A stretch of DNA of 64,000 nt. Source: Ilex aquifolium. Its lineage: Eukaryota > Streptophyta > Magnoliopsida > Aquifoliales > Aquifoliaceae. The position numbers and the translations under genes were made by a program. Under the pieces are notes generated by a model. The model was not told the origin of the DNA. It did no database searches and saw nothing but the letters and a program-made list of their open reading frames with translations. Location: the NCBI GenBank assembly GCA_951799425.1, contig OX637393.1, positions 21,431,744 through 21,495,743 of the forward strand, in the 5' to 3' direction. This document shows, in pieces, positions 44,786 to 56,319 of this stretch (positions are counted from its first letter, which is position 1; each line of letters begins with the position of its first letter).

Positions 44786-46535
44786 TGCTTGATGTTTTCC
44801 GTTGTGTTCCCAATTCTCCATCAATGAACCCTCAATGTGTATGGCTTATATGTGTGGGTGAGCGTCACTCTCACTCAGGTTCAAATGCAAGAAATGGGAA
44901 ATGGAATGGTGTGGTGGAATGTGTGTGTAAAATGCATGTGATGAACAAAAATGCTTTCCAAGTGCAAGAAGACTTTTGCGTGTCGTGTTTTACTTGGAAT
45001 TGTATTCCAAGGTTGTCTCCTTAGGGAAGGAGGTGAATCGTGTTGAAGGTGATTTTGGTAAAAAAGGGTAAAGTGTAAAAATCTTTGTTGTTTGAAGTTT
45101 GTGATTTGTGTTTGCTATCGAAAAAGAAATGGGAAACAAGTGTTGGCTAATCCAAAAGGGTCACTCCTATGGGAATGTCAAGTCAACTCGAAACCTTCCT
45201 CCAATGGTGCCTAAATGCTCGATTGATTCGTGGGAAGCTAGGGACCAGATGGAGGTGAGGATCCAAGCATAACCCATGACAAGTCTACAGGATATCAAAG
45301 ACTCACAACCGTGTCCACACCAAACCCAGTCAAATCGAACCATCGTACACCGAGAGGAGGAATGAACATGAGTTGAAATGGCATACCCAAGAGGAGGTCT
45401 CCCTTGGATTAGCAGACGTAAAAGCTTAGCTACTCATACTTAATGCAAAAACAATAATGTAATGGAAAGACATTATCAAGTAATGAAGATTTGAGTTAAG
45501 TTAATGCAAGAAAACTTAACTACGAAGAGAGAAATGCAATACCCATTTTAAAACTAAGAAATGAAGAAAGCTTGAATAGCATTAATGTTGAAAGCTAGAA
45601 TGAAAGGCTAAACTTCAAAGCAACTTGCAATAAATGACATTAAAGACTAAAAACAAAGCTTAGAAGATTCTTACAAGAGATTACAAGACAATGTATAGAA
45701 AGAAAATGCAGAAATATTAATTTCTCTCTCTAGTACTATTCTTCTTCATTGGACTCTCTTTATCTTACAATGTAAAACTATCTAATGCTGAATAATGGTG
45801 GAAAAGCTTGCCAAAAACGTCCATGGAATGTCCCCCAAGCCTGTGTGATGTGATTCCCATCATAGGGGGCTGAAAGGGATGGGATGTTGCAGGCTAGGAC
45901 AGGCCTAGCCTTTCTCTCTTCCATGCCTCTTCTCTCTCCTCCTCATTATTGCAATGGTCTTCCAAGTCCAAGTAGAGGTGAGGGGAGGCTTCTAGATGTG
46001 CAGGGGATGTTAGGGGATCTGTTGGAGAAGTGTAAATGGGACCCCCAAATGGCAGAGCTTGAGTTACAGGTTGTCTGGGCAATCTAGGCAAAACCTTCTG
46101 GAAGGTCGACAGAAACCTTCTGGAAGGTTTGTGCATGAACAGTTGAATGAAGCAGCTAGCAGGAAAAACCTTCCGGAAGGTTTATTCCAGTAGGCAAAAC
46201 CTTCTAGAAGGTTTCACTCCAATAGAAAAAACCTTTCGGAAAGTTTTGGCAGTGAAAAAGAAATTCAAGGCAAACCTTCCGGAAGGTTTTCACCAAATTT
46301 GCATTTTCTTGGCTTCTTTACCCTCCACACCATCCTTTAAGCTACCCCCTTCTTCTTCATTGACTTCAAACACTTCAATGGGGGTTTAACTCGTGTCATT
46401 TACATCATTTCATCTGCATTCCCACAAAACTCCATCAACACGAAGATTAAATACATTTCTCCCCAATTTCATGACAAAAGCAAGTGTAGAGGGGCATATT
46501 AGCATACAATATATGTCATGTTTTTGTGCTAATCA
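44786..46535 (-). repeat. K: solo LTR of the D family inside L
   Basis: The plus strand starts TGCTTGATG and ends GTGCTAATCA, with the target duplication CATAC at 44781-44785 and 46536-46540. 1750 bp, no internal sequence. Palindrome array at 46091-46289. Confidence 0.9.
46091..46289. promoter_or_regulatory. AACCTTCCGGAAGGTT palindrome array in K
   Basis: Six copies of 16-18 bp, including AAACCTTCCGGAAGGTTT (46166-46183) and AAACCTTCTAGAAGGTTT (46197-46214), both perfect palindromes. The core matches B rather than D. Confidence 0.78.
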
Positions 46536-46906
46536 CATACCCAAGAGGAGGTCTCCCTTGAATTAGCCAACTTAAAATCTTAGCTACTCATACTTAATGA
46601 AAAGACAATAATGAAATGGAAAGACATTGTAGAGAAATGAAGATTTTTGCTAAGTTAATGCAAGAAGCATAAACTAAAAGAGAATGCATTTAATACCCAT
46701 TTTAAAACTAAGAAATGAAGAACATGAATGCATTAATGGTGAAAGCTTGAATGAAAGATTAAACTTGAAAGCAACGTGCAATAAATGACATTAACGACTA
46801 AGGACCAAGCTTAGAAGATTCTGACAAAGGATTACAAGACAATGTATGGAAGGAAATGCAAAAATATTAAATTCTCCCTCTAGCACTATTCATCTTCTTC
46901 CTTGGA

Positions 46907-46938
<32 letters not shown>

Positions 46939-48082
46939 TCAATGTAATACTATCTAATAATGCCTAATGGTGGTGGAGCTTGCCAAAAACGTCAATGGAG
47001 TGTCCCCTAGCTGTGTGATGTGATCTCCATCCACAGGGGCTGAAAGAGATGGGTTGGTACAGGCTATGCCTGCACACCCAACATCTTCTCTCTCCTCTCT
47101 CCTCATTAATGCCCAAAGCTCCAAAAGTCCAATGTAGGTTGAGGAAGTTGTTGTCCGAATTTGGTATTGACAATTTACGTGCAACTATACACGATCAACA
47201 AGTAAAAAAGTGATAAGTAGAGTATCGTTCCCACGGAGAATTATTGCTAATAACTTTCAAGTATTAACTTTATATTAATTCGATTTTATTTAAACAATTG
47301 GAATTGAACTATAAAATTACTAATTTAAGACTAACTCTAAAATTACTAAACAATGAGTGATTTTACCGGATAAAAGAAGTTAAGATTACAACTTCCCCTA
47401 ATGCTTCGTATAAATCTTTCCACTCTCTTTCCAGTAAATTGATCAAAATAAGTTGTTAACTGAGACTTCAAAATTATTTATCAAACCTCTTCTGATAGTT
47501 AGATAAGCATATCTCTCCCAATTAAATTGCTATATTCCTATGCAAAATAAGTTGGAATAGATTCATTAAGTTCAAACTCTTATAAAAGTTACACACGGCA
47601 TACAGGTATATTCCTATCCTATACACAAACCCAGCAATTCAATCCTAAGAAGAATTAACCAGACCCATGTCATCATATTCAAATCTAAACCTAGAATTCA
47701 TCTCCCAATTTCATCTAAGTTATCAAATTAATTGTTGGCCAAACAAGCATATATTAAACACAAAATATGACAAACAACTCATATAAGATCAACAAAAACT
47801 AGAAACGAGAGTAGATCAATTTAACTAAACATTAGGTTCTGTTGCAATCTTAATAAAGATTTAGTTCATAATGTAATTGAAAAACATCCTTCTCAAATTA
47901 AACAACATCTTAGAAAATCAAGAAGTAAAAGTAAGGGAAAAGAATGAAAACTTAGTTGCAATCTTCAATCCCTCTCTAGCCTTCAAGTCCGATTTTCTTC
48001 GTGTCGGTTCCTTCGATTCTTGCCTTCAATTCTCTATCAATCTTGGTCTTTTTCTTCTATATTTTCAGCCCCCAAAATCGTT

Positions 48083-48092
48083 CTTTTTATAT
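48083..48092 (-). promoter_or_regulatory. TATA box of E 3' LTR
   Basis: The element strand reads ATATAAAAAG, about 90 bp downstream of the GCGCTG cluster. Confidence 0.6.
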
Positions 48093-48180
48093 TCCCCTCA
48101 AACCCTAGCACATAAGAGGCATTAGAATCCAATTTTCGGGTCAAAAAATGAGTCCTAATTCGCATCCAACTTCCATCACA

Positions 48181-48253
48181 AGCGCGGCTGCGCTAGGACA
48201 GCACTGGGAAGGCAGTGACTGGGCGTTGGGGCGCTAAAACAGCGCTGGCCTGT
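48181..48253. promoter_or_regulatory. GCGCTG/CAGCGC inverted repeats in E U3
   Basis: Copies such as GCGCTAAAACAGCGCTGG and AGCGCGGCTGCGCTAGGACAG. Arms of about six or seven bases surround a short spacer. The same motif type recurs inside the element at 51495-51670. Confidence 0.65.
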
Positions 48254-48479
48254 TTTAGCCTTCAGCTCCCTTTGTTGCTCAGCCTTCAAAAATCCAACTT
48301 TTAGGCTCCAAATTGACATTGTTTCCTTCCAAATGATCTTGTTTGCATCCAAATGATGATTCCTATCAAATAACATCAAAACATCAAAAAAAAAATAAAA
48401 AAGAACATAAAATAATTAAAAACTTACAAATTCCTCAAGCCGAAAGTACTCAATTCGTAGGTATAAAATCGACTCATCA

Positions 48480-48518
48480 AATAACCCCAAACTTAAATCT
48501 TTGCTTGTCCTCAAGCAA
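48480..48518 (-). other. Hairpin and polypurine tract, E
   Basis: The element strand reads TTGCTTG-AGGA-CAAGCAA (7-bp stem), then AGATTTAAGTTTGGGGTTATT up to the LTR. Confidence 0.8.
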
Positions 48519-48925
48519 AATACTAAGTACACAAACTATAAAAACTAATCAACCAACTACTCAAACAATGGATCAATATGAATTTGAATAATGGCCCCAA
48601 AAGTTACTACAAATAATAATTCACGGGAAACTTCAAAACAATGCAAAGTCTATCAATTCAACATACTCCTTAATTTTACCTCCGCTCATGACCATTTAAA
48701 TACATGTGCATATTCGAACTGTTTAAACTAGCTATCACCCAGATAAATTTACGTAGCCAAGTGCTCCATAAGAGATACTCAATATCAACTCTATAAACTT
48801 ACGTTTCACATCAACCTCTACTAATTAAGGCAAAACATATAACTAGAAGGTACAAAGATTTATTTATTTATTTATCTTTTTTTTTTTCGTCTCTCTCTCT
48901 CTCTCTCTTTTTCATTCATTTGGTG

Positions 48926-49080
48926 AGTGCATTTTATGCTCCATCCCACCTCCTATTGAGCGAGTGCGTTTTACGCTCCATCTCGCCTTTTGTTGAACGA
49001 GTGCGTTTTACGCTCCATCTCGTTCTCAACATGTGTTTATGAGTGAGTGTGTTTTACGCTCCATCTCTACTCACCACATG
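48926..49080 (-). repeat. Tandem hairpin units GCGTTTTACGC in E
   Basis: Four units of 30-45 bp on the theme GAGTGCGTTTTACGCTCCATCTCG; the first has a diverged core (GCATTTTATGC). The inner part GCG-TTTTA-CGC can fold. In the diverged unit both arms changed together. Confidence 0.78.
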
Positions 49081-49540
49081 CTCCTTTCTTGTTTCTTGTC
49101 TTCCTATTTTTTTTTTCTAACTCATGAAGGATCAAATCAAAATAATTTTTCAAAAACTCATATTTTTTTTTCTAGCTACTCATCATAACCAATATTTCCC
49201 CCAAACTTATATGAATGCATAAACTTGCTTTGAATGATGCTTAAATAAATTTTCTAGAGTTTCACTGATATCCCCCACAAGCACTTAGCCAAATAAATTC
49301 TCTAACTGATAACTAACCAAACAGATAGATATGTGCTCATGCATGAAAAGATCATAAATAGTGTAAAACCAACTAGTATGTCAAACTACAGACTCCACAT
49401 GCTCATCAATTTCCCTTAATTTGACAATTAATCACATTCATCAGTAGCCATAATCAAATTCAATCAACCCATTGCTCAAGTTGTACTAAAACATGCAAAC
49501 TAAATGCATACCTAATAATGCAAATGCAAACAAGAAAACA

Positions 49541-49573
49541 CCCCCAAACTTAAACTAAGCATTGTCCTCAATG
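49541..49573 (-). other. Internal hairpin plus polypurine-like tract, E
   Basis: The element strand reads CATTG-AGGA-CAATG, then CTTAGTTTAAGTTTGGGGGTG. It has the same layout as in D and C and lies between the ORF after pol and the terminal polypurine tract. Confidence 0.65.
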
Positions 49574-49828
49574 TATAAAGTAGAAAAAATTAAGACAAAA
49601 GACTTCCTTGAGACTTCGCTAGTTCGCATCATCGTCAGCGTCCTCGTCGTCCGCTGAGTCGGGAGTGTATTCGGGAAACATGGGTGGACTAGGAAATTGT
49701 ACTGGAGATGTGCCCGAATTGAACCCACAGTTGGTAAACATCAAGATTAGTGCAGAATTGAAGTCCGTTGAGTACTCCATAAATGAGTCCAAACGATGAG
49801 CAAGTTGATCATTTCGTCTAGACTCGCG

Positions 49829-50833
49829 TCAAGATTCCCAATGTAACTCTTGTGTCTCTCTGTGTAACTCCTGTGTTTCTCGACGCAATCCATGCATCTC
49901 ATCAACTAGACTCTGCATAGGTGACTGGGATGTAGCAGCGGCAGGTTGAGGAGGCACCGATGGTCCCCCAGAATCCTGAGGCATATCCACCATAACATAC
50001 CCGGCACCCCTATGATCAGAGAAACCACCTTTCCATACCTTAAAACGGCTAATGATTTGATGATCAATTGGCACTTGCGGTTGTTGAACCACTTCATCGG
50101 CACTCCATGTGACTTTGGCCTTCTTACATAGTCCACAAATCAATGATGGGTGAGGCAATCCGCTAGTTGAACCTCCCTTGATAGCCTTTGTGATTGAGTC
50201 TTGAATAACCTGACCCACATTAATGCTTTTTCCTGTAACTATGCAATAAAGCAATATCGCCCTATCACGGAATACATCACTAAAGTGGGTGGTAGGCATT
50301 AGCTTCGCACATAAAAAATAGTTCCATGCCTTCCCAAACCGGCTTAGCTCACTGTGTGAAAAGTGAACCTTCTCTGCCTCCTTTACTGTCCATTTAGCAC
50401 CCGGCTTACATAGACACTTGATCACCTCGTCCAAGTCGAGTTCTTCGATTCTGTATGTCGTATACTCATCGTCGTCTGACATATCTACTATATTGTAATA
50501 AGCATTGATGCATGTCTTGTCAAACGACACTGTTTTCCCCCGAACTTGAACCACAGGGTTGTCGACTTCCTTGGCATTGGCATAAAATTCTTTTACAATA
50601 GGGATTACGGCTGCCTCCGGCTGTGCTGTGAAATCTAACCACCCACGCTCCTCAATCATTTCATGTACACACACATCATACGTCTTATCTGGGCGAAGGC
50701 CGCGTTCGGGAATCAATACCTTTTTTGCTAACCATGTATGAAATCTCTCCGACGCCGCTTCGCTAACAAATCTCTTTTTGTCGTATGGCTTGGAAGATTT
50801 AGAGTTTTCCCCTCTTTGGCATTTTGACGACAT
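49829..50833 (-). CDS. ORF after pol in E (putative plant transposon protein family)
   Basis: A 334-codon frame starting MSSKCQRGENSKSSKPYDKKRF. Domain motifs are ERFHTWLAKKVLIPERGL, EERGWLDFTAQPEA, IVKEFYANAKEV, VVQVRGKTVSFD and RAILLYCIVTGKSINVG. A proline/serine linker follows, then a heptad-like tail with RRETQELHRETQELH that could form a coiled coil. It matches the C ORF at 29948-31047 in order and position. No signal peptide or membrane segment is visible, which argues against an envelope protein. Its role is unknown. The start is the first ATG of the frame. Confidence 0.75.
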   Translation of the reverse strand: MSSKCQRGENSKSSKPYDKKRFVSEAASERFHTWLAKKVLIPERGLRPDKTYDVCVHEMIEERGWLDFTAQPEAAVIPIVKEFYANAKEVDNPVVQVRGKTVSFDKTCINAYYNIVDMSDDDEYTTYRIEELDLDEVIKCLCKPGAKWTVKEAEKVHFSHSELSRFGKAWNYFLCAKLMPTTHFSDVFRDRAILLYCIVTGKSINVGQVIQDSITKAIKGGSTSGLPHPSLICGLCKKAKVTWSADEVVQQPQVPIDHQIISRFKVWKGGFSDHRGAGYVMVDMPQDSGGPSVPPQPAAATSQSPMQSLVDEMHGLRRETQELHRETQELHWES

Positions 50834-50845
50834 GATGAATATTTA

Positions 50846-51136
50846 AGTAAGAGGCTCCACAACACCAAAAACTAAGTAGAAAAAAACTTGTTGTCACTTT
50901 GGTAATTTAACAAACACCTTGTGTGCAATACCAAACTTTGCACTACCACACCATCCCAAGAATGTAATATCTCCCAAATAAGTAAGAAGCTTCACAACAC
51001 CAAAAACCAAGTAAAAAAAAAAAACTAGCTAACTAAGCTTTGTTGTCACTTTGGCAATTTAACAAACACCTTGTGTGCAATGCCAAACTTTGCACTCCCA
51101 CACCATCCCAAGAATGTAATATCTCCCAAATAAATC
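50846..51136 (-). repeat. Tandem duplication upstream of the E ORF after pol
   Basis: A unit of about 136-155 bp containing GTTGTCACTTTGG, ACAAACACCTTGTGTGCAAT and ACCATCCCAAGAATGTAATA occurs twice in direct order (about 50846-50981 and 50982-51136). It lies directly upstream of the ORF at 50833 in the element direction. Confidence 0.85.
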
Positions 51137-51873
51137 ACAAAACCATCTCCCACAATCATGTAACCCAATAAATTTAAACTTTACCCATAAAGAATGAGTG
51201 AACTTGATACCTTATGTTGCCCGTGGAGAATGAAGAAATCCTTGGTGCTAGTTGAGAGTTGAGATGTAAAGAATTGGGGTGTATGTATTTTGTTTTAGAA
51301 GTTTGACATTTTTGGGAGTGGTAGGAGTTGATTTGGATGGCTTGTTGTTCTTGTATGTGGAGCAGTTTTTTTTTTTTTTATGATGCTGAAATTCTGAGTT
51401 TGGAGCAGTGTGGAGTGTTTAGAAGGCTAAAATTTTGAGTTTTGAGAGGTGTAGAGTGTTTAAAAGGCTGAACTTTTGAGTTTTGAGCAGTATTTGGACA
51501 GCTAGGGCGCGCTGGGGCGCTGGAACAGCGCTGAAACAGCGCTTGGAGGGTAGTGGAGGCGCGCTAGGGCGCTGGGACAGCGCTGAAATAGCGCTGGAAA
51601 TGCAGTTTCTGGGCGCTGAAACATCGCTGAAATTGCAGATTCTGAGCGTTGGGGCACTGGAACAGCGCTGGTTTCTTCATCTTCTCTTACATTGTTCAAT
51701 TTGTGGTACGTACAAGCAATGGGCACACTAATTAAAACGCACTAATAATCTAAATATAATATTTCTAAAAAAACTAAATTAAAATAAAATGAAATAAAGC
51801 TTAAAGACTAAAATTTGGGTTACCTCCCAATTAGCGCTTGTTTTATAGTCATCATCCTGACTACTCCCTGTTT
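51137..51873 (-). other. E spacer between pol and the downstream ORF
   Basis: It holds a T run at 51367-51380, repeated phrases GAGTTTTGAGCAG/GAGTTTGGAGCAG (about 51390-51490) and the GCGCTG array (51495-51670). Apparent frames over the array are low-complexity artefacts. No TATA box as clear as the one in C was seen. Confidence 0.65.
51495..51670. promoter_or_regulatory. Internal GCGCTG/CAGCGC array in E
   Basis: About ten half or full copies, such as AGCGCTGAAACAGCGCT (arms of 7, spacer of 3) and GCGCTGGGACAGCGCTG. It lies upstream of the ORF after pol and is the same motif type as in the E LTR, mirroring the arrangement in C. Confidence 0.72.
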
Positions 51874-54800
51874 TTATTCCGGATTGGCGAGAGTGATTGA
51901 AGTCTTTTTGCGATCAATGTCGCCACCCCAATAGTGCTTCAGTCTTTGCCCATTAACTTTAAAATTTCTCTTGGAGTGGGAATCTTCGACATCAACTGCT
52001 CCATGCGGGAACACTTTAGTAACAATAAATGGCCCTGACCACCTTGATTTGAGTTTACCCGGGAAGAGTTTTAACCGCGAATTGAAGAGGAGTACCGCTT
52101 GTCCCGGCTCAAACTTTCGCTCAATGATCTTCTTATCATGCCACCTTTTTATCTTCTCTTTATAAAGCTTGGCGTTTTCGTATGCTTGGAGACAGAACTC
52201 ATCCATCTCATTCAATTGCAAGAGACGTTTCTCACCTGCTGCATGCAAGTCAAAGTTAAGTTTCCGAATAGCCCAACATGCATTATGCTCCAATTCCACC
52301 GGTAGATGACAAGATTTTTCATACACGAGCCGATATGGAGACATTCCAATTGGCGTTTTGTACGCTGTTCGATAGGCCTACAAGGCATCATCTAGCTTCT
52401 TCAACCAGTCCTTTCGGGTTGGGTTAACAATTTTCTCCAGAATCCGCTTCACTTCTCTATTCGAAATTTCAGCTTGACCACTAGTCTGGGGGTGATAAGC
52501 TGTGGCAATCTTATGGGTGACTCCATATTTAGCGAGAAGGGCTGCAAAATGTTTATTACAGAAATGCGTACCTTCATCGCTAATGATCGCTCTCGGTGTA
52601 CCAAACCTCGTGAAGATGTTTTTCCGAAGGAAATTCAACACCACCTTTGCATCATTAGTGGGCAAACAGCTGCTTCAACCCACTTCGAGACGTAATCCAC
52701 TACAACCAATATGTAGAGATTATTGTAGGATGATGGAAACGGGCCCATAAAGTCTATACCCCAGATGTCAAATATCTGAACCTCCAAAATACTGTTTAAG
52801 GGCATTTCATGTCGCTTTGAAATATTCCCAGTCCGTTGACATCTGTTGCACTTTAATGCGAAAAAATGGGCATCCTTAAAGAGAGTTGGCCAATAGAAAC
52901 CTGATTGAAGCACTTTTGCCGCTGTTCTCTCTCCCCCAAAAATGGCCACCATAATCTGATGAGTGACAATGCTGCAAGATTCCTTCGGTCTCTTCCCTGG
53001 GTACACATCTTCTTAACATTTGATCCGCACATTGTTTGAATAGGAATGGCTCATCCCAGATGTAATGCTTCACCTCGTGTAAGAACTTCTTCCTTTGTTG
53101 GTAGCTCAAGTCAGGAGGAAACACATGACTCACTATATAGTTCACATAATCTGCATACCATGGTGTTTCCCCTGCAACACAAAAGAGTTGCTCATCCGGA
53201 AAGGATTCATTGATCATTACTCCCCCACCCTTTTGTTGTACGGTATTCTCAAGTGTGGAGAGATGATCCACCACTTGATTCTCTGTCCCCTTTCTGTCCC
53301 GAATCTCTAGATCAAATTCTTGAAGCAAAAGGACCCATCGAATCAAGCATGGCTTGGCGTCCTTTTTCGAAATTAAATACTTAATGGCTGAATGATCTGT
53401 GAACACTATCACCTTTGTGCCAATGAGATAAGATCGGAATTTGTCGAAAACAAAAACAACTGCTAACAATTCTTTCTCAGTGGTTGTGTAGTTGAGCTGT
53501 GCGTCCGATAATGTCTTGCTAGCATAATAGATAGCATGAAACATCTTTTCTTTCCGTTGACCTAAAACCGCGCCAACTGCATAGTCGCTAGCATCACACA
53601 TCAGCTCAAACGGCAAATCCCAATTTGGTGCAACTATCACGGGGGCAGTTATGAGCTTATTTTTCAACACCTTGAAGGCCTCTAGGCAAGCCTTATCAAA
53701 CTTAATGGGCACATCTTTCTCTAAAAGATTACACAGAGGTTTTGTGATCTTGGAAAAGTCCTTTATAAATCGCCTATAAAATCCTGCATGGCCCAAGAAA
53801 CTCCGAATTCCCTTGACTGATGTTGGTGGTGGTAGTTTCTCAATAGTCTCTATTTTTGCCCTATCCACCTCTATGCCATTAGCAGAAACTTTGTGCCCCA
53901 AAATAATACCTTCTTGAACCATGAAGTGACACTTTTTCCAGTTTAACACCAAGTTTGTTTCCACACATCTTTTCAGCACAAGAGTTAGGTTCTCTAAATA
54001 GAGGTCAAAGCTATCTCCAAATACCGAAAAATCATCCATAAATACCTCAAGATTTTGCTCGACCATGTCGGAGAATATTGCCATCATGCATCGTTGAAAT
54101 GTTGCAGGTGCGTTGAATAACCCGAAAGGCATCCTCTGGAATGCAAAGGTTCCACAGGGGCAGGTAAACGTAGTCTTCTCCTGATCCTCGGGTGCTATTG
54201 CGATCTGATTATAGCCAGAATACCCATCCAATAGACAATAAAATACATGCTCAGACAATCTGTCAAGCATCTGATCAATGAATGGTAGAGGGAAGTGATC
54301 TTTTCGAGTTGCCTTGTTGAGTTTACGATAATCCATACATACTCTCCACCCGGTTACTGTTCTTGTTGGGATTAGCTCGTTGTTCTCATTGGACACTACC
54401 GTCATGCCTCCTTTCTTCGGAACACATTGAACTGGACTAACCCATGAACTGTCTGAGATAGGGTATACGATTCCGGCATCCAACCACTTGATGATTTCTT
54501 TCTTGACTACTTCCTTCATGATAGGATTTAATCGGCGTTGTTGCTCAATTAAGGGCTTAGCATCATCTTCAAGCAGAATTTTGTGCATACAAATTGAGGG
54601 ACTAATGCCCTTAATATCTGCAATAGACCATCCTAAAGCCGTTTTGTACTCACGAAGAACTCGCAGTAGCTTACTTTCCTGAAATTCATCAAGTGAAGCA
54701 GAAACAATGACAGATAAGGTAAAAGAATCACCCAAATACGCATACCGTAGATGATTGGGAAGAGGTTTAAGCTCCAATGAAGGTGGTTCTTCCAAAGATG

Positions 54801-55956
54801 ACTTTGCACGAGTAGAGCTTCCTGAGTGATCCAATGTCTCAAACTTTTGTCTAAACTTGACAACCCGTGGGGAAGCATTCAACCACTGTACATACTCTAG
54901 AGGAGCCGGGTAGTCCGAAGCAGTGGGACTAACCAGTGATGACTCAAGGGGATCTGAAAGACAGCTTTCTAAAAATATCTCATGTACTGCATCTTCCATC
55001 AAATCAACCCGAAAACATTCTTCTTCGTCCTTAGGAAATTTCATAGCTGAAAATACATTGAATGTCACCTCTTGATCTTGGACTCGCATAGTTAGCTCAC
55101 ATTTCTGTACATCGATAAGTGTTCTCCCCGTCACCAAGAATGGTCGCCCAAGAATTATAGGTACTTCCCTATCTTCCTCACAATCCAAAACTATGAAATT
55201 AGCTAGAAAAATGAACTTATCCACTTTAACTAGTACATCTTCAACTATGCCCCTTGGATAAGTGAGTGATCTGTCCGCTAATTGCAATGTAACATTGGTA
55301 GGCTTTGCTTCATTCAAACCCAATTGCTGATAAATTGAGAGCGGCATTAAGTTAATACTAGCTCCCAAGTCACACAATGCTTTTCTGAAAAAATGGCTGC
55401 CTATTGTGCATGGAATTGTAAAGCTACCCGGATCTTTGAGCTTTGGTGGTAGCTTCTTTTGAAGGATAGCACTGCACTCCTCAGTGAGTGCCACTGTCTC
55501 AAAATCACCTAGTTTTCTCTTCCTTGACAAAATTTCCTTCATAAATTTCACATAGCTAGGCATCTGCTCCAATGCATCTGTGAAAGGAATATTAATTTGG
55601 AGCTTCTTGAATACTTCCAAATATTTTGAGAACTGCTTATCTAATTTCTTTTTCTGCAAACGTTGTGGAAACGGCACGGGAGGCACAATAAGACTCTGCT
55701 TGCCTTCATCAGAATTTACCACTGACTCTTCTTCCTTCCTTGCATGTTCCACATTCTTGATATCTCTATTCTCATCCCTACTATCATCTCCAAGTGATTG
55801 TTTTGGAATTCCACTAACAACTTCAGATAGCTCTTTTCCGCTTCGTAACGAAATAGCCTTGCAGTGCTCCTTTCCTTCTCTCTTAGGATTGATCTCCGTA
55901 TCACTAGGTAAAGTTCCTTGAGGTCGGTTGTTAATGGCATTAGCAAGCTGACCCAT
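51874..55956 (-). pseudogene. pol: E pol: protease, reverse transcriptase, RNase H, integrase
   Basis: The first part is a 1026-codon frame. It begins near MGQLANAINNRPQG, with AISLRSGKELSE, protease (ALCDLGASINLMPLSIYQQLGL, LGRPFLVTGRTLIDV), reverse transcriptase (CMDYRKLNKATRKDHFPLPF, catalytic FMDD in [14 protein letters not shown]) and RNase H ([29 protein letters not shown]). Integrase follows in further frames: the finger [12 protein letters not shown], core [15 protein letters not shown] and [17 protein letters not shown], and the C-terminal part [16 protein letters not shown]. This is the Athila-type order. It is broken, with a few breaks in the integrase part. Confidence 0.88.
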
Positions 55957-56319
55957 TTGATGTTCCAGGTTTCAAATTGATACTTCCTGACTGTTCATTG
56001 ATGAGCACAAAATATTGTATATTTGAAGGCCTCATTACATGCATTTTAACTCAACTTTTGCACCTAAGTACTTAGAGTTAGCCGATTTTATGAATAATGT
56101 TGAATTTTCGTTGTTGCAAGTTTTTATAGCTTAAATGATTGATTTTAGGACCTTGCAACTATGATAGATGTGTGGTGAGGGCATGGACACATTACATGAA
56201 GATTTGGAGGCTTAAAAGTGAAGAAATCAAGGAGGTATTGGTGTTTGGGAACAAAAGCACCAGCAACCACACCATCTGGAAATAGAGCCTCGGTTTTCCT
56301 CCATTTTGACCATGATCTA

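Larger units (their letters stand above)
44183..47148 (-). repeat. L: LTR of the D/K family, split by K and E
   Basis: It starts TGCTTGATCATTTCC on the plus strand, like G and K. It occupies 44183-44785 and 46536-47148, with K in between, and is interrupted by E at about 47149. A CT/AT microsatellite lies at 46907-46940. The remaining part lies beyond the window. Confidence 0.78.
47149..48479 (-). repeat. E 3' LTR
   Basis: The plus strand begins about TGTTGTCCGAATTTGG (uncertain by three bases) and ends CGACTCATCA, so the element strand begins TGATGAGTCG. The U5 part contains TTCTCCGTGGGAACGATACT on the element strand, typical of Athila-type LTR ends. A GCGCTG/CAGCGC palindrome cluster is at about 48181-48253 and a TATA-like ATATAAAAAG at 48083-48092. 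Confidence 0.8.
48519..49828 (-). other. E 3' non-coding region
   Basis: No gene was recognised. It contains a TTTA/CT simple repeat at 48868-48912, a tandem block of GCGTTTTACGC hairpin units at 48926-49080 and an internal hairpin with purine tract at 49541-49573. Confidence 0.7.

Noticed and set aside
49829-50833. Calling the ORF after pol an envelope gene
   Set aside because: No signal peptide, transmembrane segment or Cys pattern of an envelope protein is visible. The motifs fit the putative plant transposon protein family better.
51483-51731. Ala/Leu-rich frames over the GCGCTG array in E
   Set aside because: They are low-complexity readings of the inverted repeats on both strands.
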